Part shown: one piece after another, positions 27,160 to 34,934 of the stretch | Numbering within the stretch: position 1 is the stretch's first letter | Layout of the letters: each line of letters begins with the position of its first letter | Source: Flavobacterium aquidurense | Lineage (GTDB): Bacteria > Bacteroidota > Bacteroidia > Flavobacteriales > Flavobacteriaceae | DNA: 64,000 bases | Assembly (NCBI GenBank): GCA_900107365.1 | Contig: FNPS01000005.1 | Coordinates: 1-64,000 of the forward strand | Direction: 5' to 3' | The notes under the pieces: model-generated | Databases searched by the model: none | Seen by the model: the letters and a program-made list of their open reading frames with translations, nothing else | What the model was told of the DNA's origin: nothing | Translations under genes and position numbers: made by a program

Positions 27160-27299
27160 AAATATGTATTTTGTACTTTAAACAAATAAAACCCACGCTT
27201 TCTTAACACTATTGTTACTTAAGAGCCATGGGCATTACAATATAAATATATCTTTTTGATTGAAAATCAATCGAAATTTAAATTTTAAAAAAAATAATA

Positions 27300-27391
27300 A
27301 CACCCGATCCTTAGAAATTACAAAAATCAAAAGTCAAATTCCAATTGGAATTTGGAATTTCAAAAATTGGTATTTTTAGAAACCGGGTGTG
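27300..27391. repeat. Inverted repeat enclosing an AATTCCAAATTCC-type tract between fabF and acpP
   Basis: Short arms (ACACCCG / CGGGTGT) enclose a tract with several TTCCAA/TTGGAA words. Similar words recur at 28369-28403 and 29710-29730. It may form a long hairpin in the acpP-fabF transcript that sets the ratio of the two products. Low certainty. Confidence 0.4.
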
Positions 27392-27397
27392 GTATTA

Positions 27398-27634
27398 TTA
27401 TTTTTTAGCTTCCTCGATATAAGAAATAGCTTGACCAACAGTAGCAATGTTTTCTGCTTGATCGTCTGGAATTTGAATATCAAATTCTTTTTCGAATTCC
27501 ATAATAAGCTCAACAGTGTCTAATGAGTCAGCTCCTAAATCATTAGTGAAGCTTGCTTCTGTTACAACTTCGTTTTCGTCAACACCTAATTTGTCTACGA
27601 TAATCGCTTTTACTCTTGATGCAATGTCTGACAT
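27398..27634 (-). CDS. acpP: Acyl carrier protein
   Basis: 78 aa, the usual size. It carries growing acyl chains on a phosphopantetheine arm attached to the serine of [16 protein letters not shown]. The protein is very acidic, as expected. It is the first gene of the acpP-fabF-rnc run and diverges from purN. A TATTTTTG box on the minus strand at 27665-27672 fits the Bacteroidota -7 element (TAnnTTTG), though no clear -33 TTG was seen. Confidence 0.97.
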   Translation of the reverse strand: MSDIASRVKAIIVDKLGVDENEVVTEASFTNDLGADSLDTVELIMEFEKEFDIQIPDDQAENIATVGQAISYIEEAKK

Positions 27635-27809
27635 AATCTTTAATTTTAGAATTTAATTTGTTGGCAAAAATAAAAAACTTTATTTTAAAACCACGATTTA
27701 GTTTATAAATGTAACACTAATTTATAAAATTAATTTCAAGAAAGCCCTTTTAATACTATTTATTTTCGATTTTTATTCCGTTTTTTGCATTCTCAAAACG
27801 AAATCAAAA

Positions 27810-28388
27810 ATGAAAAAAATTATTGTTTTTGCCTCAGGATCAGGAACTAATGCTGAAAACATTATAAAATATTTTGCTAAAACAAAAATCGCAGCCGTCG
27901 TTTCGGTTTTTACCAACAACGCTTCCGCAAAAGTGATCGAAAGAGCAAAAAATCATCAAATTCCGGTCGAAATCTTCTCAAAAAACGAACTTTTAGAACG
28001 AAATGTCTTACAAAAAATACAAGAAATCGACCCGGATCTGATAGTTCTGGCTGGTTTTCTATTGAAATTTCCAGAAAATATAATCGAGAAATATCCTAAT
28101 AAAATAATCAACATCCATCCTGCGCTTTTACCTAATTATGGAGGCAAAGGAATGTACGGAATGCACATACACAGAGCTATAGTTAATAATAAGGAAAAAG
28201 AAACCGGAATTTCCATTCATTATGTAAATGAAAATTATGACGAAGGCGGTATCATTTTCCAGAAAAATGTGGCCCTCACAGAAGACGATACCCCGGAAAC
28301 CGTGGCCGAAAAGATTCACGAGCTGGAACAAAAGTATTTTCCGGAAATAATTCAGGCAGTACTAGAGGATTCAAATTCCAAAAATTAA
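27810..28388 (+). CDS. purN: Phosphoribosylglycinamide formyltransferase
   Basis: 192 aa. It transfers a formyl group from 10-formyl-THF to GAR in purine synthesis. The N-terminal VFASGSGTNAENII, the LVLAGFLLKFP stretch and the catalytic region NIHPALLPNYGGKGMYG with downstream HYVNENYDEGGIIFQ are all present. It is cytosolic and divergent from acpP. The 3' end runs into AATTCC-type repeats and a long inverted repeat, so termination is not obvious. Confidence 0.96.
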   Translation: MKKIIVFASGSGTNAENIIKYFAKTKIAAVVSVFTNNASAKVIERAKNHQIPVEIFSKNELLERNVLQKIQEIDPDLIVLAGFLLKFPENIIEKYPNKIINIHPALLPNYGGKGMYGMHIHRAIVNNKEKETGISIHYVNENYDEGGIIFQKNVALTEDDTPETVAEKIHELEQKYFPEIIQAVLEDSNSKN

Positions 28389-28413
28389 ATTCCAAATTCC
28401 AAAAAAAAATAAA

Positions 28414-28562
28414 CCATATAAGTCATATAAGTAAATATAATAGTAGGAGTAAATCTTACTTTAAATTAAAAGTAATATAAGTAGCTTCAAATAATCTTAT
28501 ATACTTTATACTGACCCGAGTGAATAGACAAAGTTTAAAATGAACTTATATCACTTATGTGG
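28414..28562. repeat. Imperfect 18-bp inverted repeat flanking a 113-bp A+T-rich tract
   Basis: Arms of the form CCATATAAGTCATATAAG and CTTATATCACTTATGTGG (16 of 18 matching) enclose sequence rich in TATAAGT words between purN and rnhA. The size and terminal inverted repeat resemble a small non-coding mobile repeat, but no target duplication was established. Confidence 0.5.
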
Positions 28563-28577
28563 TGAAAAAAAACAACA

Positions 28578-29057
28578 ATGAATCACGAAGTACATATATA
28601 TACAGATGGCGCTGCAAAAGGAAATCCCGGAAACGGTGGTTATGGAGTGGTAATGGAATTGGTTGGAACACCTCATAAGAAAGAATTTTACGAAGGCTTT
28701 CGTTTGACCACTAATAATAGGATGGAACTTTTGGCTGTAATTGTTGGTTTGGAGAAACTAAAAAATCCGAATATGAAGGTTTTGGTTGTTTCAGATTCTA
28801 AATATGTTGTCGATTCTGTTGAGAAAAAATGGGTTTTAGGCTGGGAAAAAAAGAAATTTGCCGGAAGAAAAAATGCCGATTTATGGAAACGCTTTTTAAT
28901 TGTTTACCGCAAACACCAGGTCAATTTTAAATGGATTAAAGGCCATAACAATCATCCTCAAAACGAACGCTGTGATCAATTGGCTGTTATGGCCTCTATG
29001 CAACCGAATCTTTCTGTTGATGAATATTACGAAACCATCGGTTCAAAAATGGAATAA
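28578..29057 (+). CDS. rnhA: Ribonuclease HI
   Basis: 159 aa. It degrades the RNA strand of RNA-DNA hybrids. The catalytic acids can be seen: D in IYTDGAAKGNPG, E in MELLAVIVGLEKL, D in VVSDSKYVVDSV and D in ERCDQLAV. The handle region WVLGWEKKKFAGRKN and the KGHNNHPQNE histidine loop are also present. It lies 189 bp after purN across an inverted repeat and is followed by a weak hairpin. Confidence 0.96.
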   Translation: MNHEVHIYTDGAAKGNPGNGGYGVVMELVGTPHKKEFYEGFRLTTNNRMELLAVIVGLEKLKNPNMKVLVVSDSKYVVDSVEKKWVLGWEKKKFAGRKNADLWKRFLIVYRKHQVNFKWIKGHNNHPQNERCDQLAVMASMQPNLSVDEYYETIGSKME

Positions 29058-29093
29058 AAAAACGCACCAGGAAAATATTCCCGATACGTTTTT
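29056..29093 (+). terminator. Possible terminator of rnhA
   Basis: Interrupted hairpin: outer arms AAAAACG / CGTTTTT and an inner GGAA / TTCC pairing, ending in a T run. It lies between converging rnhA and the DUF6249 gene. Confidence 0.5.
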
Positions 29094-29121
29094 CAATTTT
29101 AAAATACTAACTTAAAAAATC

Positions 29122-29472
29122 TTACTCCTCTTTATCTAAATCTTTTGCCGTTTTAAATCCAGCCAATAAGCCAATACCTGCCATGATGAAAATGATTGAT
29201 GGATAAACTGCATCATCTTCTAGTGAAGTATAAGTTGTAATTAATAAAGCCAGAAAAATTCCGACTCCGCTTCCTATTAATAGGAAAGCCAGATTCACAA
29301 CAAATACTTTCCATGCAGAAGATCCTTTTCCAGCCCCTTTCAAAAAGATACTGGCATCAACACCTTTTTCTATAAGAGCCATACGCTCTCTGTTTCTGGT
29401 AGAGTAAAAAAGATAGATAATCCCAAAGATCATTGCAAAAAGACTAATTGGTATTAAAATTTGTGGTCCCAT
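29122..29472 (-). CDS. DUF6249 small membrane protein
   Basis: 116 aa with three predicted membrane helices (about residues 5-23, 55-80 and 88-106). A cytosolic stretch RNRERMALIEKGVDASIF lies after the first helix, which is typical of DUF6249. The function is unknown. It is divergent from the ECF sigma gene. Its promoter carries the same TTGTAACC-N14-GTCGTC sequence as the sigma gene, so it is probably a direct target of that sigma factor. Confidence 0.82.
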   Translation of the reverse strand: MGPQILIPISLFAMIFGIIYLFYSTRNRERMALIEKGVDASIFLKGAGKGSSAWKVFVVNLAFLLIGSGVGIFLALLITTYTSLEDDAVYPSIIFIMAGIGLLAGFKTAKDLDKEE

Positions 29473-29503
29473 ATTTTTTTATTTAATTGATTGATACTCC
29501 ATA

Positions 29504-29531
29504 TGACGACAGCTTTTAAATTCAGGTTACA
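29504..29531 (-). promoter_or_regulatory. ECF-type promoter of the DUF6249 gene
   Basis: On the minus strand: TTGTAACC (29524-29531), a 14-base spacer, then GTCGTC (29504-29509). The start codon at 29472 is about 32 bases further on. It matches the plus-strand promoter at 29740-29767 exactly in both boxes and in spacing. Confidence 0.75.
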
Positions 29532-29657
29532 AGAATTTTAAAATAAATTCCGAAAAATAAATTCGAAATCCCAAAAGTTATTGATTATCAGTTAATTTTG
29601 AGTATGTAATTTTTATTGTAGTTAAAAATACTCAATCAAAAAATATCGATAATAATT

Positions 29658-29687
29658 GTCATTCCACGTTCCCCGGAATGACAATAT
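29658..29687. repeat. Hairpin TTGTCATTCC / GGAATGACAA in the divergent gap
   Basis: 10-bp arms with a loop of about nine bases, between the two ECF-type promoters. It resembles common REP-like palindromes and is not followed by a T run. Confidence 0.55.
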
Positions 29688-29739
29688 TGTGGTTAAGGTA
29701 TTATCGGAAAATTGGAATTTGGAATTTATTTCAAAATTC

Positions 29740-29767
29740 TTGTAACCTAAACACAGAACGTGTCGTC
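29740..29767 (+). promoter_or_regulatory. ECF-type autoregulatory promoter of the sigma gene
   Basis: TTGTAACC (29740-29747), 14-base spacer, GTCGTC (29762-29767). The upstream word AAAATTC is also shared with the minus-strand copy. The start codon at 29777 is only nine bases past the second box, so the transcript would have almost no leader. Confidence 0.75.
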
Positions 29768-29776
29768 CTATATAAT

Positions 29777-30364
29777 ATGAGTACAATCAGTGATCAACAT
29801 TATATTGATAAAATTCTTCAGGGCGAAACCAATGCGTTTGCCGTTCTGGTGGATCGCTATAAGGATATGATTTTTACATTGGCACTCAAAATGGTTAAAA
29901 ACAGAGAAGAAGCTGAAGAAGTTGCACAAGATACTTTTATTAAAATTTACAGTTCATTGAACAAGTTTAAAGGCGATTCGAAATTTTCGACCTGGATATA
30001 TAAGATCGCTTATAATACGTGTTTAGATCGTTTGAAGAAAAATAAAAAAGAAGACAATAATATATCGATAGATGAATTTTCGGCACATTTAATTAAAACA
30101 ATGGATACTGCCCTGAGTGCTTTAGAAGATAAAGAACGAAAGCAGACGATTCAGAATTGTTTGAATTTATTACCCAGTGATGAGAATTTCCTGCTAACTT
30201 TATTTTATTTTGAAGATCAGAGTTTAGAAGAAATCGGAAAAATTATGAATATCAATGCTAACAATGTCAAAGTAAAGTTATTTAGAAGCCGACAGAAATT
30301 AGCCGTAATTTTGAAAAAGCAATTAGAACCAGAAATAGTAGAGAGTTATGAAAGAGGAAGATAA
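29777..30364 (+). CDS. ECF-family RNA polymerase sigma factor
   Basis: 195 aa from the ATG at 29777; an earlier in-frame start at 29678 would add 33 residues reading through the promoter. Region 2 (FAVLVDRYKDMIFTLALKMV, EEVAQDTFIKIY, FSTWIYKIAYNTCLDRLKK) and region 4 (LPSDENFLLTLFYFEDQSLEEIGKIM, then VKVKLFRSRQKL) are present. It directs RNA polymerase to stress-type promoters. Matching promoters in front of itself and of the divergent DUF6249 gene suggest autoregulation. The downstream gene overlaps by 17 bp and is a probable anti-sigma partner. Confidence 0.92.
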   Translation: MSTISDQHYIDKILQGETNAFAVLVDRYKDMIFTLALKMVKNREEAEEVAQDTFIKIYSSLNKFKGDSKFSTWIYKIAYNTCLDRLKKNKKEDNNISIDEFSAHLIKTMDTALSALEDKERKQTIQNCLNLLPSDENFLLTLFYFEDQSLEEIGKIMNINANNVKVKLFRSRQKLAVILKKQLEPEIVESYERGR

Positions 30365-30743
30365 AAATATAAAAAATCTTATTGATAAAATGATGGCCGA
30401 AGATACTTTGGAAGTACCATCTTTTGACTTTACTTCAAAAATAATGGCTCAGGTTTTAGTGGCTGAAAAAAGCAAAATCAAAGCTTACAAACCTTTGATT
30501 TCTAAATCTACGTGGATTTTTATTGGTTTTAGCTTACTCGGCCTGGCCATTTATGCATCACTTTTTTCTGGAACCCCATATAATCTGGGAATTGATAAAT
30601 CGTATACAGAAAGATTCTCTGCTGTATTTTCAGGAATTCATCTTTCTAAAAATATCATGTACGCGATTTTAGTTGTTCCTTTTATGATTCTGATTCAGAT
30701 TGGATTATTAAAGAATTATTTTGATAAGAAGTATCAGTTATAG
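30348..30743 (+). CDS. Small membrane protein, possible anti-sigma factor
   Basis: 131 aa. A charged 50-residue N-terminus (EEDKNIKNLIDKMMAEDTLEVPSFDFTSKI) is followed by two membrane helices (about 52-72 and 100-120). Overlap with the sigma gene by 17 bp and the cytosolic-tail-plus-membrane layout are what one expects of a membrane anti-sigma factor. No zinc-binding anti-sigma motif is visible, so the role is inferred from position. Confidence 0.75.
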   Translation: MKEEDKNIKNLIDKMMAEDTLEVPSFDFTSKIMAQVLVAEKSKIKAYKPLISKSTWIFIGFSLLGLAIYASLFSGTPYNLGIDKSYTERFSAVFSGIHLSKNIMYAILVVPFMILIQIGLLKNYFDKKYQL

Positions 30744-31014
30744 AAGAAGCCACATACAAAACATGGTTAATTATATTTAAAGTAAACAACAACAACATTA
30801 CATTTTTTGGTGTTTTTAAGTGGGGAAAGAAAAACTTGTTCCTTCAAAAAACTAAAATAAAAAACTGAAGCTTTTTCAAAATAGTAGTTGCTTTTTAAAT
30901 CCAAAAAACATATTTTAATCTTTTAAAAGATTGAAATATAATACTCTCATTTACAATAGTTTTAGCCCCGCAAACGATATTGTTTTTTTATGAAAATTTT
31001 GAGAACCTAAACCG

Positions 31015-31045
31015 TTGCAATATTGCAACTTATGAAGTATCTTTG
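31015..31045 (+). promoter_or_regulatory. Bacteroidota promoter of the PfkB kinase gene
   Basis: TTG at 31015-31017, 20-base spacer, TATCTTTG at 31038-31045 (TAnnTTTG consensus), 23 bases before the ATG. The rest of the 325-bp gap from 30744 shows no gene, only A+T-rich sequence. Confidence 0.7.
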
Positions 31046-31068
31046 CACCCTAATTCGAAATTCATAAA

Positions 31069-31992
31069 ATGAATAAATTATTGATTGTTGGAACGGTTGC
31101 TTTCGACGCAATTGAAACTCCTTTCGGAAAAACAGATAAAATATTAGGTGGTGCTGCAACGTACATTGGTTTATCAGCATCCTTTTTTAACTTGCAATCG
31201 GCCATCGTTTCTGTAGTTGGTGACGATTTCCCTCAAGAACATTTAGATCTTTTAACTTCAAAAAATATTGATATCTCTGGTATCGAAATTGTAAAAGGGG
31301 GAAAAACCTTTTTCTGGAGCGGTTTATACCACAACGATCTAAACTCTAGAGATACTCTTATAACTGAACTAAACGTTTTGGCAGATTTTCAGCCAAAAGT
31401 TCCTCAAAATTATAAAGACGCTGATGTTGTGATGTTAGGAAACTTACATCCGTTAGTACAAAGCAGTGTTTTAGATCAAATGGAGAAAAAACCAAAATTA
31501 GTAGTTTTAGACACTATGAACTTTTGGATGGACTGCGCTCTTCCTGAATTATTGGACGTAATTAAACGTGTAGACGTTATTACTATTAATGATGAAGAAG
31601 CAAGACAACTTTCAGGAGAATACTCATTAGTAAAAGCGGCGAACAAAATCCAGGAAATGGGACCAAAATATGTGGTGATCAAAAAAGGAGAACACGGAGC
31701 GCTTTTATTCCATAACAGAGAAGTATTCTTTGCACCGGCTTTACCACTAGAAGATGTTTTTGATCCAACAGGAGCAGGAGACACTTTCGCAGGTGGATTC
31801 TCAGGATTCATTACACAAAGCGAAAACATTTCGTTTAACAATATGAAAAATGCCATTATTTACGGATCAAATTTAGCTTCATTTTGTGTAGAGAAATTTG
31901 GAACCGAAAGGATGCAAACAGTAAGCAAAGCAGAAGTAGCGATTCGATTACAGCAGTTTAAGTCGTTAACTCAGTTTGACATAGAAATATAA
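31069..31992 (+). CDS. PfkB-family carbohydrate kinase
   Basis: 307 aa. The family phosphorylates sugars or nucleosides with ATP in the cytosol. The N-terminal GGAATYIGLSASFF substrate motif and the catalytic DPTGAGDTFAGGFSGF signature near residue 230 are intact. It is upstream of purF across a terminator, a conserved neighbourhood in Flavobacteria. A nucleoside or ribose-type substrate is plausible from that context, but is not shown. Confidence 0.92.
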   Translation: MNKLLIVGTVAFDAIETPFGKTDKILGGAATYIGLSASFFNLQSAIVSVVGDDFPQEHLDLLTSKNIDISGIEIVKGGKTFFWSGLYHNDLNSRDTLITELNVLADFQPKVPQNYKDADVVMLGNLHPLVQSSVLDQMEKKPKLVVLDTMNFWMDCALPELLDVIKRVDVITINDEEARQLSGEYSLVKAANKIQEMGPKYVVIKKGEHGALLFHNREVFFAPALPLEDVFDPTGAGDTFAGGFSGFITQSENISFNNMKNAIIYGSNLASFCVEKFGTERMQTVSKAEVAIRLQQFKSLTQFDIEI

Positions 31993-31998
31993 TGCCCG

Positions 31999-32025
31999 AA
32001 AGCCTCGATAAAACGGGGCTTTTTT
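31999..32025 (+). terminator. Terminator between the PfkB kinase gene and purF
   Basis: Nine-base-pair stem (AAAGCCTCG / CGGGGCTTT with one wobble) and a T run directly after the kinase stop codon. Confidence 0.75.
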
Positions 32026-32072
32026 ATTACGTTAATACACACAACTTACAACAACACAAAATACAAAACACA

Positions 32073-33971
32073 ATGAGCGACGCTTTAAAACACGAATGTG
32101 GTATAGCCTTAGTTAGACTTCTTAAACCGCTTGAATATTACAAAGAGAAATACGGAACTGCTTTTTACGGGATACAAAAAATGTATCTGATGATGGAAAA
32201 GCAGCACAACCGTGGTCAGGATGGTGCCGGATTTGCAAGCATCAAATTAGATGTTGAGCCAGGACAACGCTATATTAGCAGAGTTCGTTCGAATCATGCA
32301 CAACCAATTCAGGACGTTTTCAAACAAATCAACGATCGCATCAATGAAGAATTGACTGCAAAACCTGAAATTGCTGATGACGTTCAAAAAATAAAATCAG
32401 AAATTCCATACGTAGGAGAATTATTTTTAGGACACGTTCGTTACGGAACTTTCGGAAAAAACAGTATTGAAAGTGTACACCCCTTTTTACGTCAAAGTAA
32501 CTGGATGCATCGTAATTTGATATTGGCTGGTAACTTCAACATGACGAATGTTAAGGAACTTTTCGAAAATTTAGTAGAGCTAGGACAGCATCCAAAAGAA
32601 ATGGCAGATACTGTTACGGTAATGGAAAAAATTGGTCACTTCTTGGACAAAGAAGTAATGCAGCTTTACCAGGATTGCAAAACTGAAGGTTATTCTAAAA
32701 GAGAAGCTTCTCCTGTAATTGCAGACCGATTGGATATTGGAAAAATATTAGCACGTTCAGCAAAAAATTTAGATGGAGGTTATGCAATGGCCGGATTATT
32801 AGGTCATGGTGATGCTTTTGTATTTAGAGATCCTGCCGGAATTCGTCCAGCTTATTATTATCAGGATGATGAAGTAGTAGTTGTAGCTTCTGAAAGACCC
32901 GTTATTCAAACTGTATTTAATGTACCTTTTGAAAGCGTTCAGGAAATTGATCCCGGACATGCTTTGATTATCAAGAAAAGTGGAAAAGTTTCAATGCAAC
33001 AAATTTTAGAGCCAACTGTTAAGAAAGCATGTTCTTTTGAAAGAATTTATTTCTCTAGAGGAAGCGATGCTGAAATTTATCAGGAACGTAAAAATTTAGG
33101 AAAATTAATTTTACCTGCAGTTCTTGAATCAATTGACAGTGATACAGATAATACTGTTTTCTCTTATATCCCGAATACAGCCGAAACATCCTTTTATGGT
33201 TTGGTAGAAGCGGCTCAGGATTTCTTAAATCAGAGAAAGAACAACTATATTTTAGAAAACAGAAATACACTTACAGCCGAAACACTTCAGGAGTTATTGG
33301 CGGTAAAAATCCGTACAGAAAAAGTCGCTATTAAAGATGCTAAACTGAGAACCTTTATTACAGAAGACAGTAGCCGTGATGATTTAGTTGCTCACGTTTA
33401 CGACGTTACTTACGGCGTAATCAAACCAACTGACAATTTAGTTATTATTGATGACAGTATTGTTCGCGGTACAACATTAAAAATGAGTATCATTAAAATG
33501 ATGGACCGACTGAAACCAAAACGTATTGTAATTGTTTCTTCGGCACCGCAAATTCGTTATCCTGACTGTTACGGAATTGATATGGCAAAACTGGAAGGTC
33601 TTGTTGCTTTTAGAGCAGCCCTGGCTTTATTAAAAGAAAGAAATCTATATCATGTCGTAGATGAAGTTTACGCTAAATGTAAAGCCCAGGAGAACTTTTT
33701 AGATACTGATGTGGTAAATTACGTAACGGCAATTTACGATCAATTCACACCAGAAGAAATTTCAGATAAAATTGCAGAAATGTTAAGTTCACCTGAAATT
33801 AACGCTGAAGTAAAAATAATATTCCAAAAAGTAGAAGATTTACATATTGCATGTCCTAAAAACTTGGGAGACTGGTACTTTACAGGAGATTATCCTACCC
33901 CTGGAGGAAATCGTGTAGTGAACCGTGCTTTTATGAATTTCTACGAAGGAAAAGACGCAAGAGCGTACTAA
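32073..33971 (+). CDS. purF: Amidophosphoribosyltransferase
   Basis: 632 aa from the ATG at 32073; a frame extension to 31992 would read through the terminator. It makes phosphoribosylamine from PRPP and glutamine, the first step of purine synthesis. The N-terminal nucleophile is the Cys of HECGIALVRLL, after a short leader that the family often removes. The glutaminase features FGKNSIESVHPF and LAGNFNMTNV and the PRPP-binding VIIDDSIVRGTTLKMS are present. It is longer than the E. coli enzyme, the extra length being in the middle and C-terminus. A hairpin and three copies of a repeat follow. Confidence 0.95.
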   Translation: MSDALKHECGIALVRLLKPLEYYKEKYGTAFYGIQKMYLMMEKQHNRGQDGAGFASIKLDVEPGQRYISRVRSNHAQPIQDVFKQINDRINEELTAKPEIADDVQKIKSEIPYVGELFLGHVRYGTFGKNSIESVHPFLRQSNWMHRNLILAGNFNMTNVKELFENLVELGQHPKEMADTVTVMEKIGHFLDKEVMQLYQDCKTEGYSKREASPVIADRLDIGKILARSAKNLDGGYAMAGLLGHGDAFVFRDPAGIRPAYYYQDDEVVVVASERPVIQTVFNVPFESVQEIDPGHALIIKKSGKVSMQQILEPTVKKACSFERIYFSRGSDAEIYQERKNLGKLILPAVLESIDSDTDNTVFSYIPNTAETSFYGLVEAAQDFLNQRKNNYILENRNTLTAETLQELLAVKIRTEKVAIKDAKLRTFITEDSSRDDLVAHVYDVTYGVIKPTDNLVIIDDSIVRGTTLKMSIIKMMDRLKPKRIVIVSSAPQIRYPDCYGIDMAKLEGLVAFRAALALLKERNLYHVVDEVYAKCKAQENFLDTDVVNYVTAIYDQFTPEEISDKIAEMLSSPEINAEVKIIFQKVEDLHIACPKNLGDWYFTGDYPTPGGNRVVNRAFMNFYEGKDARAY

Positions 33972-34005
33972 AAGTATTAACAAAAGGTTAAAATATGCAT
34001 TTCAT

Positions 34006-34046
34006 CGGTTTTTTTTGCCGTTTATCCTATATGTTTGGCAAAACCG
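34006..34046 (+). terminator. Hairpin downstream of purF
   Basis: Arms CGGTTTT...TTTTGCC and GGCAAAACCG with a four-T bulge and a 17-base loop. A likely weak terminator or 3' stabiliser of the purF transcript. Confidence 0.5.
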
Positions 34047-34067
34047 AAAAGCTAAATTACTTTTGGA

Positions 34068-34142
34068 GAACCATAACATTAGTAGGTTAAGTTTATGGTA
34101 GATTTGGGGCAAAAAGGGTGGAAGCAATTCCACCTTTTTTAT
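34068..34142 (+). repeat. purF-downstream structured element, copy 1
   Basis: Shares with copies 2 and 3 a 40-base conserved core (ACCATAA ... TTATGGT inverted repeat, then TAGATTTGGGGC) and a terminator-like hairpin. In copy 1 the hairpin is GGTGGAA/TTCCACC, against GGCGGAA/TTCCGCC in the other copies, a compensatory pair change. TAGATTTG also fits the -7 promoter element. Confidence 0.75.
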
Positions 34143-34181
34143 TGGAATAAAGTGAAGTATAGCGAATTGAAGATTTAACAC

Positions 34182-34390
34182 ACTTAATCGGATATATTTA
34201 CCATTCGTCTAAAAAGTTTTTTATATAAAGATAGCTACCATACATTTACTGAACCATAACATTAGTAGGTTAAGTTTATGGTAGATTTGGGGCAAAAAAG
34301 GCGGAAGAGATTCCGCCTTTTTTATTTTATTCTAGAAAAAAGAGAATAGAATCAAGAGCAAAGAGTAAAGAGCAAAGAATAAAGATTGTT
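34182..34390 (+). repeat. purF-downstream structured element, copy 2 (long form)
   Basis: About 200 bases shared with copy 3 at an offset of 462 bp, including a 90-base upstream part absent from copy 1, the conserved core, the GGCGGAA hairpin (34300-34317) with T run, and an AGAG-rich tail. There is no open reading frame in it. Confidence 0.8.
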
Positions 34391-34421
34391 GAAGATAGTA
34401 TAAGAGCAAAAATATATTTAA

Positions 34422-34460
34422 AAAAATAGAGGAACTGCCAAAAGTAGTTCCTCTATTTTT
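34422..34460. terminator. Strong hairpin in the purF-sod gap
   Basis: 15-bp perfect stem (AAAAATAGAGGAACT and its complement) with a nine-base loop and a T run. It would stop transcripts entering from the copy 2 element. Confidence 0.65.
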
Positions 34461-34477
34461 TTACTCAATTCTTTTCC

Positions 34478-34645
34478 TCTTTACTCTTTACTCTTTACTC
34501 TTTACTCTTTACTCTTTACTCTTTACTCTTTACTCTTTACTCTTTACTCTTTACTCTATACTCTTTACTCTTTACTCTTTACTCTTGACTCTTTACTCTT
34601 GACTCTTTACTCCTTACTCTTTACTCTTTACTCTTTACTCTTTAC
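34478..34645. repeat. (TTTACTC)n heptamer tandem repeat
   Basis: About 24 tandem units of TTTACTC with a few variants (TATACTC, TTGACTC, CTTACTC), lying between copies 2 and 3 of the structured element. The purine-rich tails of those copies (AGAGTAAAGAGCAAAG type) are complementary to it. The units are directly adjacent, so this is not a CRISPR array. Confidence 0.9.
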
Positions 34646-34840
34646 TTAATCGGATATATTTGCCATTCGTCTAAAAAGTTTTTTATATAAATATAACTGC
34701 CATACATTTACTGAACCATAACATTAGTAGGTTAAGTTTATGGTAGATTTGGGGCAAAAAAGGCGGAAGAGATTCCGCCTTTTTTATTTTTATTTCTAGG
34801 GGAAAGAGAATAGAATAAAGAGCAAAGAATAAAGATTGTT
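34644..34840 (+). repeat. purF-downstream structured element, copy 3 (long form)
   Basis: Close match to copy 2, with scattered differences only before the core. The hairpin is GGCGGAA/TTCCGCC (34762-34779) with a T run. It ends just before the sod terminator. Confidence 0.8.
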
Positions 34841-34866
34841 GCGCATATTTTTTAAATATATAAATA

Positions 34867-34904
34867 AAAAAAGACGGATAGCTATCAAGCCATCCGTCTT
34901 TTTT
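34867..34904 (-). terminator. Terminator of the superoxide dismutase gene
   Basis: Stem AAAAAGACGGAT / ATCCGTCTTTTT with an inner GC pairing across one mismatch, 31 bp beyond the stop of the minus-strand gene. Confidence 0.8.
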
Positions 34905-34934
34905 CTTTACTCTTTGTCTATTATCTTAAAAAGA

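Noticed and set aside
28414..28562. Insertion sequence
   Set aside because: Far too short and without a transposase; at most a non-autonomous repeat.
33055..33270. Minus-strand open frame within purF
   Set aside because: Lies inside an intact purF and has no recognisable features.
34478..34645. CRISPR or coding repeat
   Set aside because: Seven-base tandem units without spacers; every frame of such a repeat is low complexity and there is no start site.
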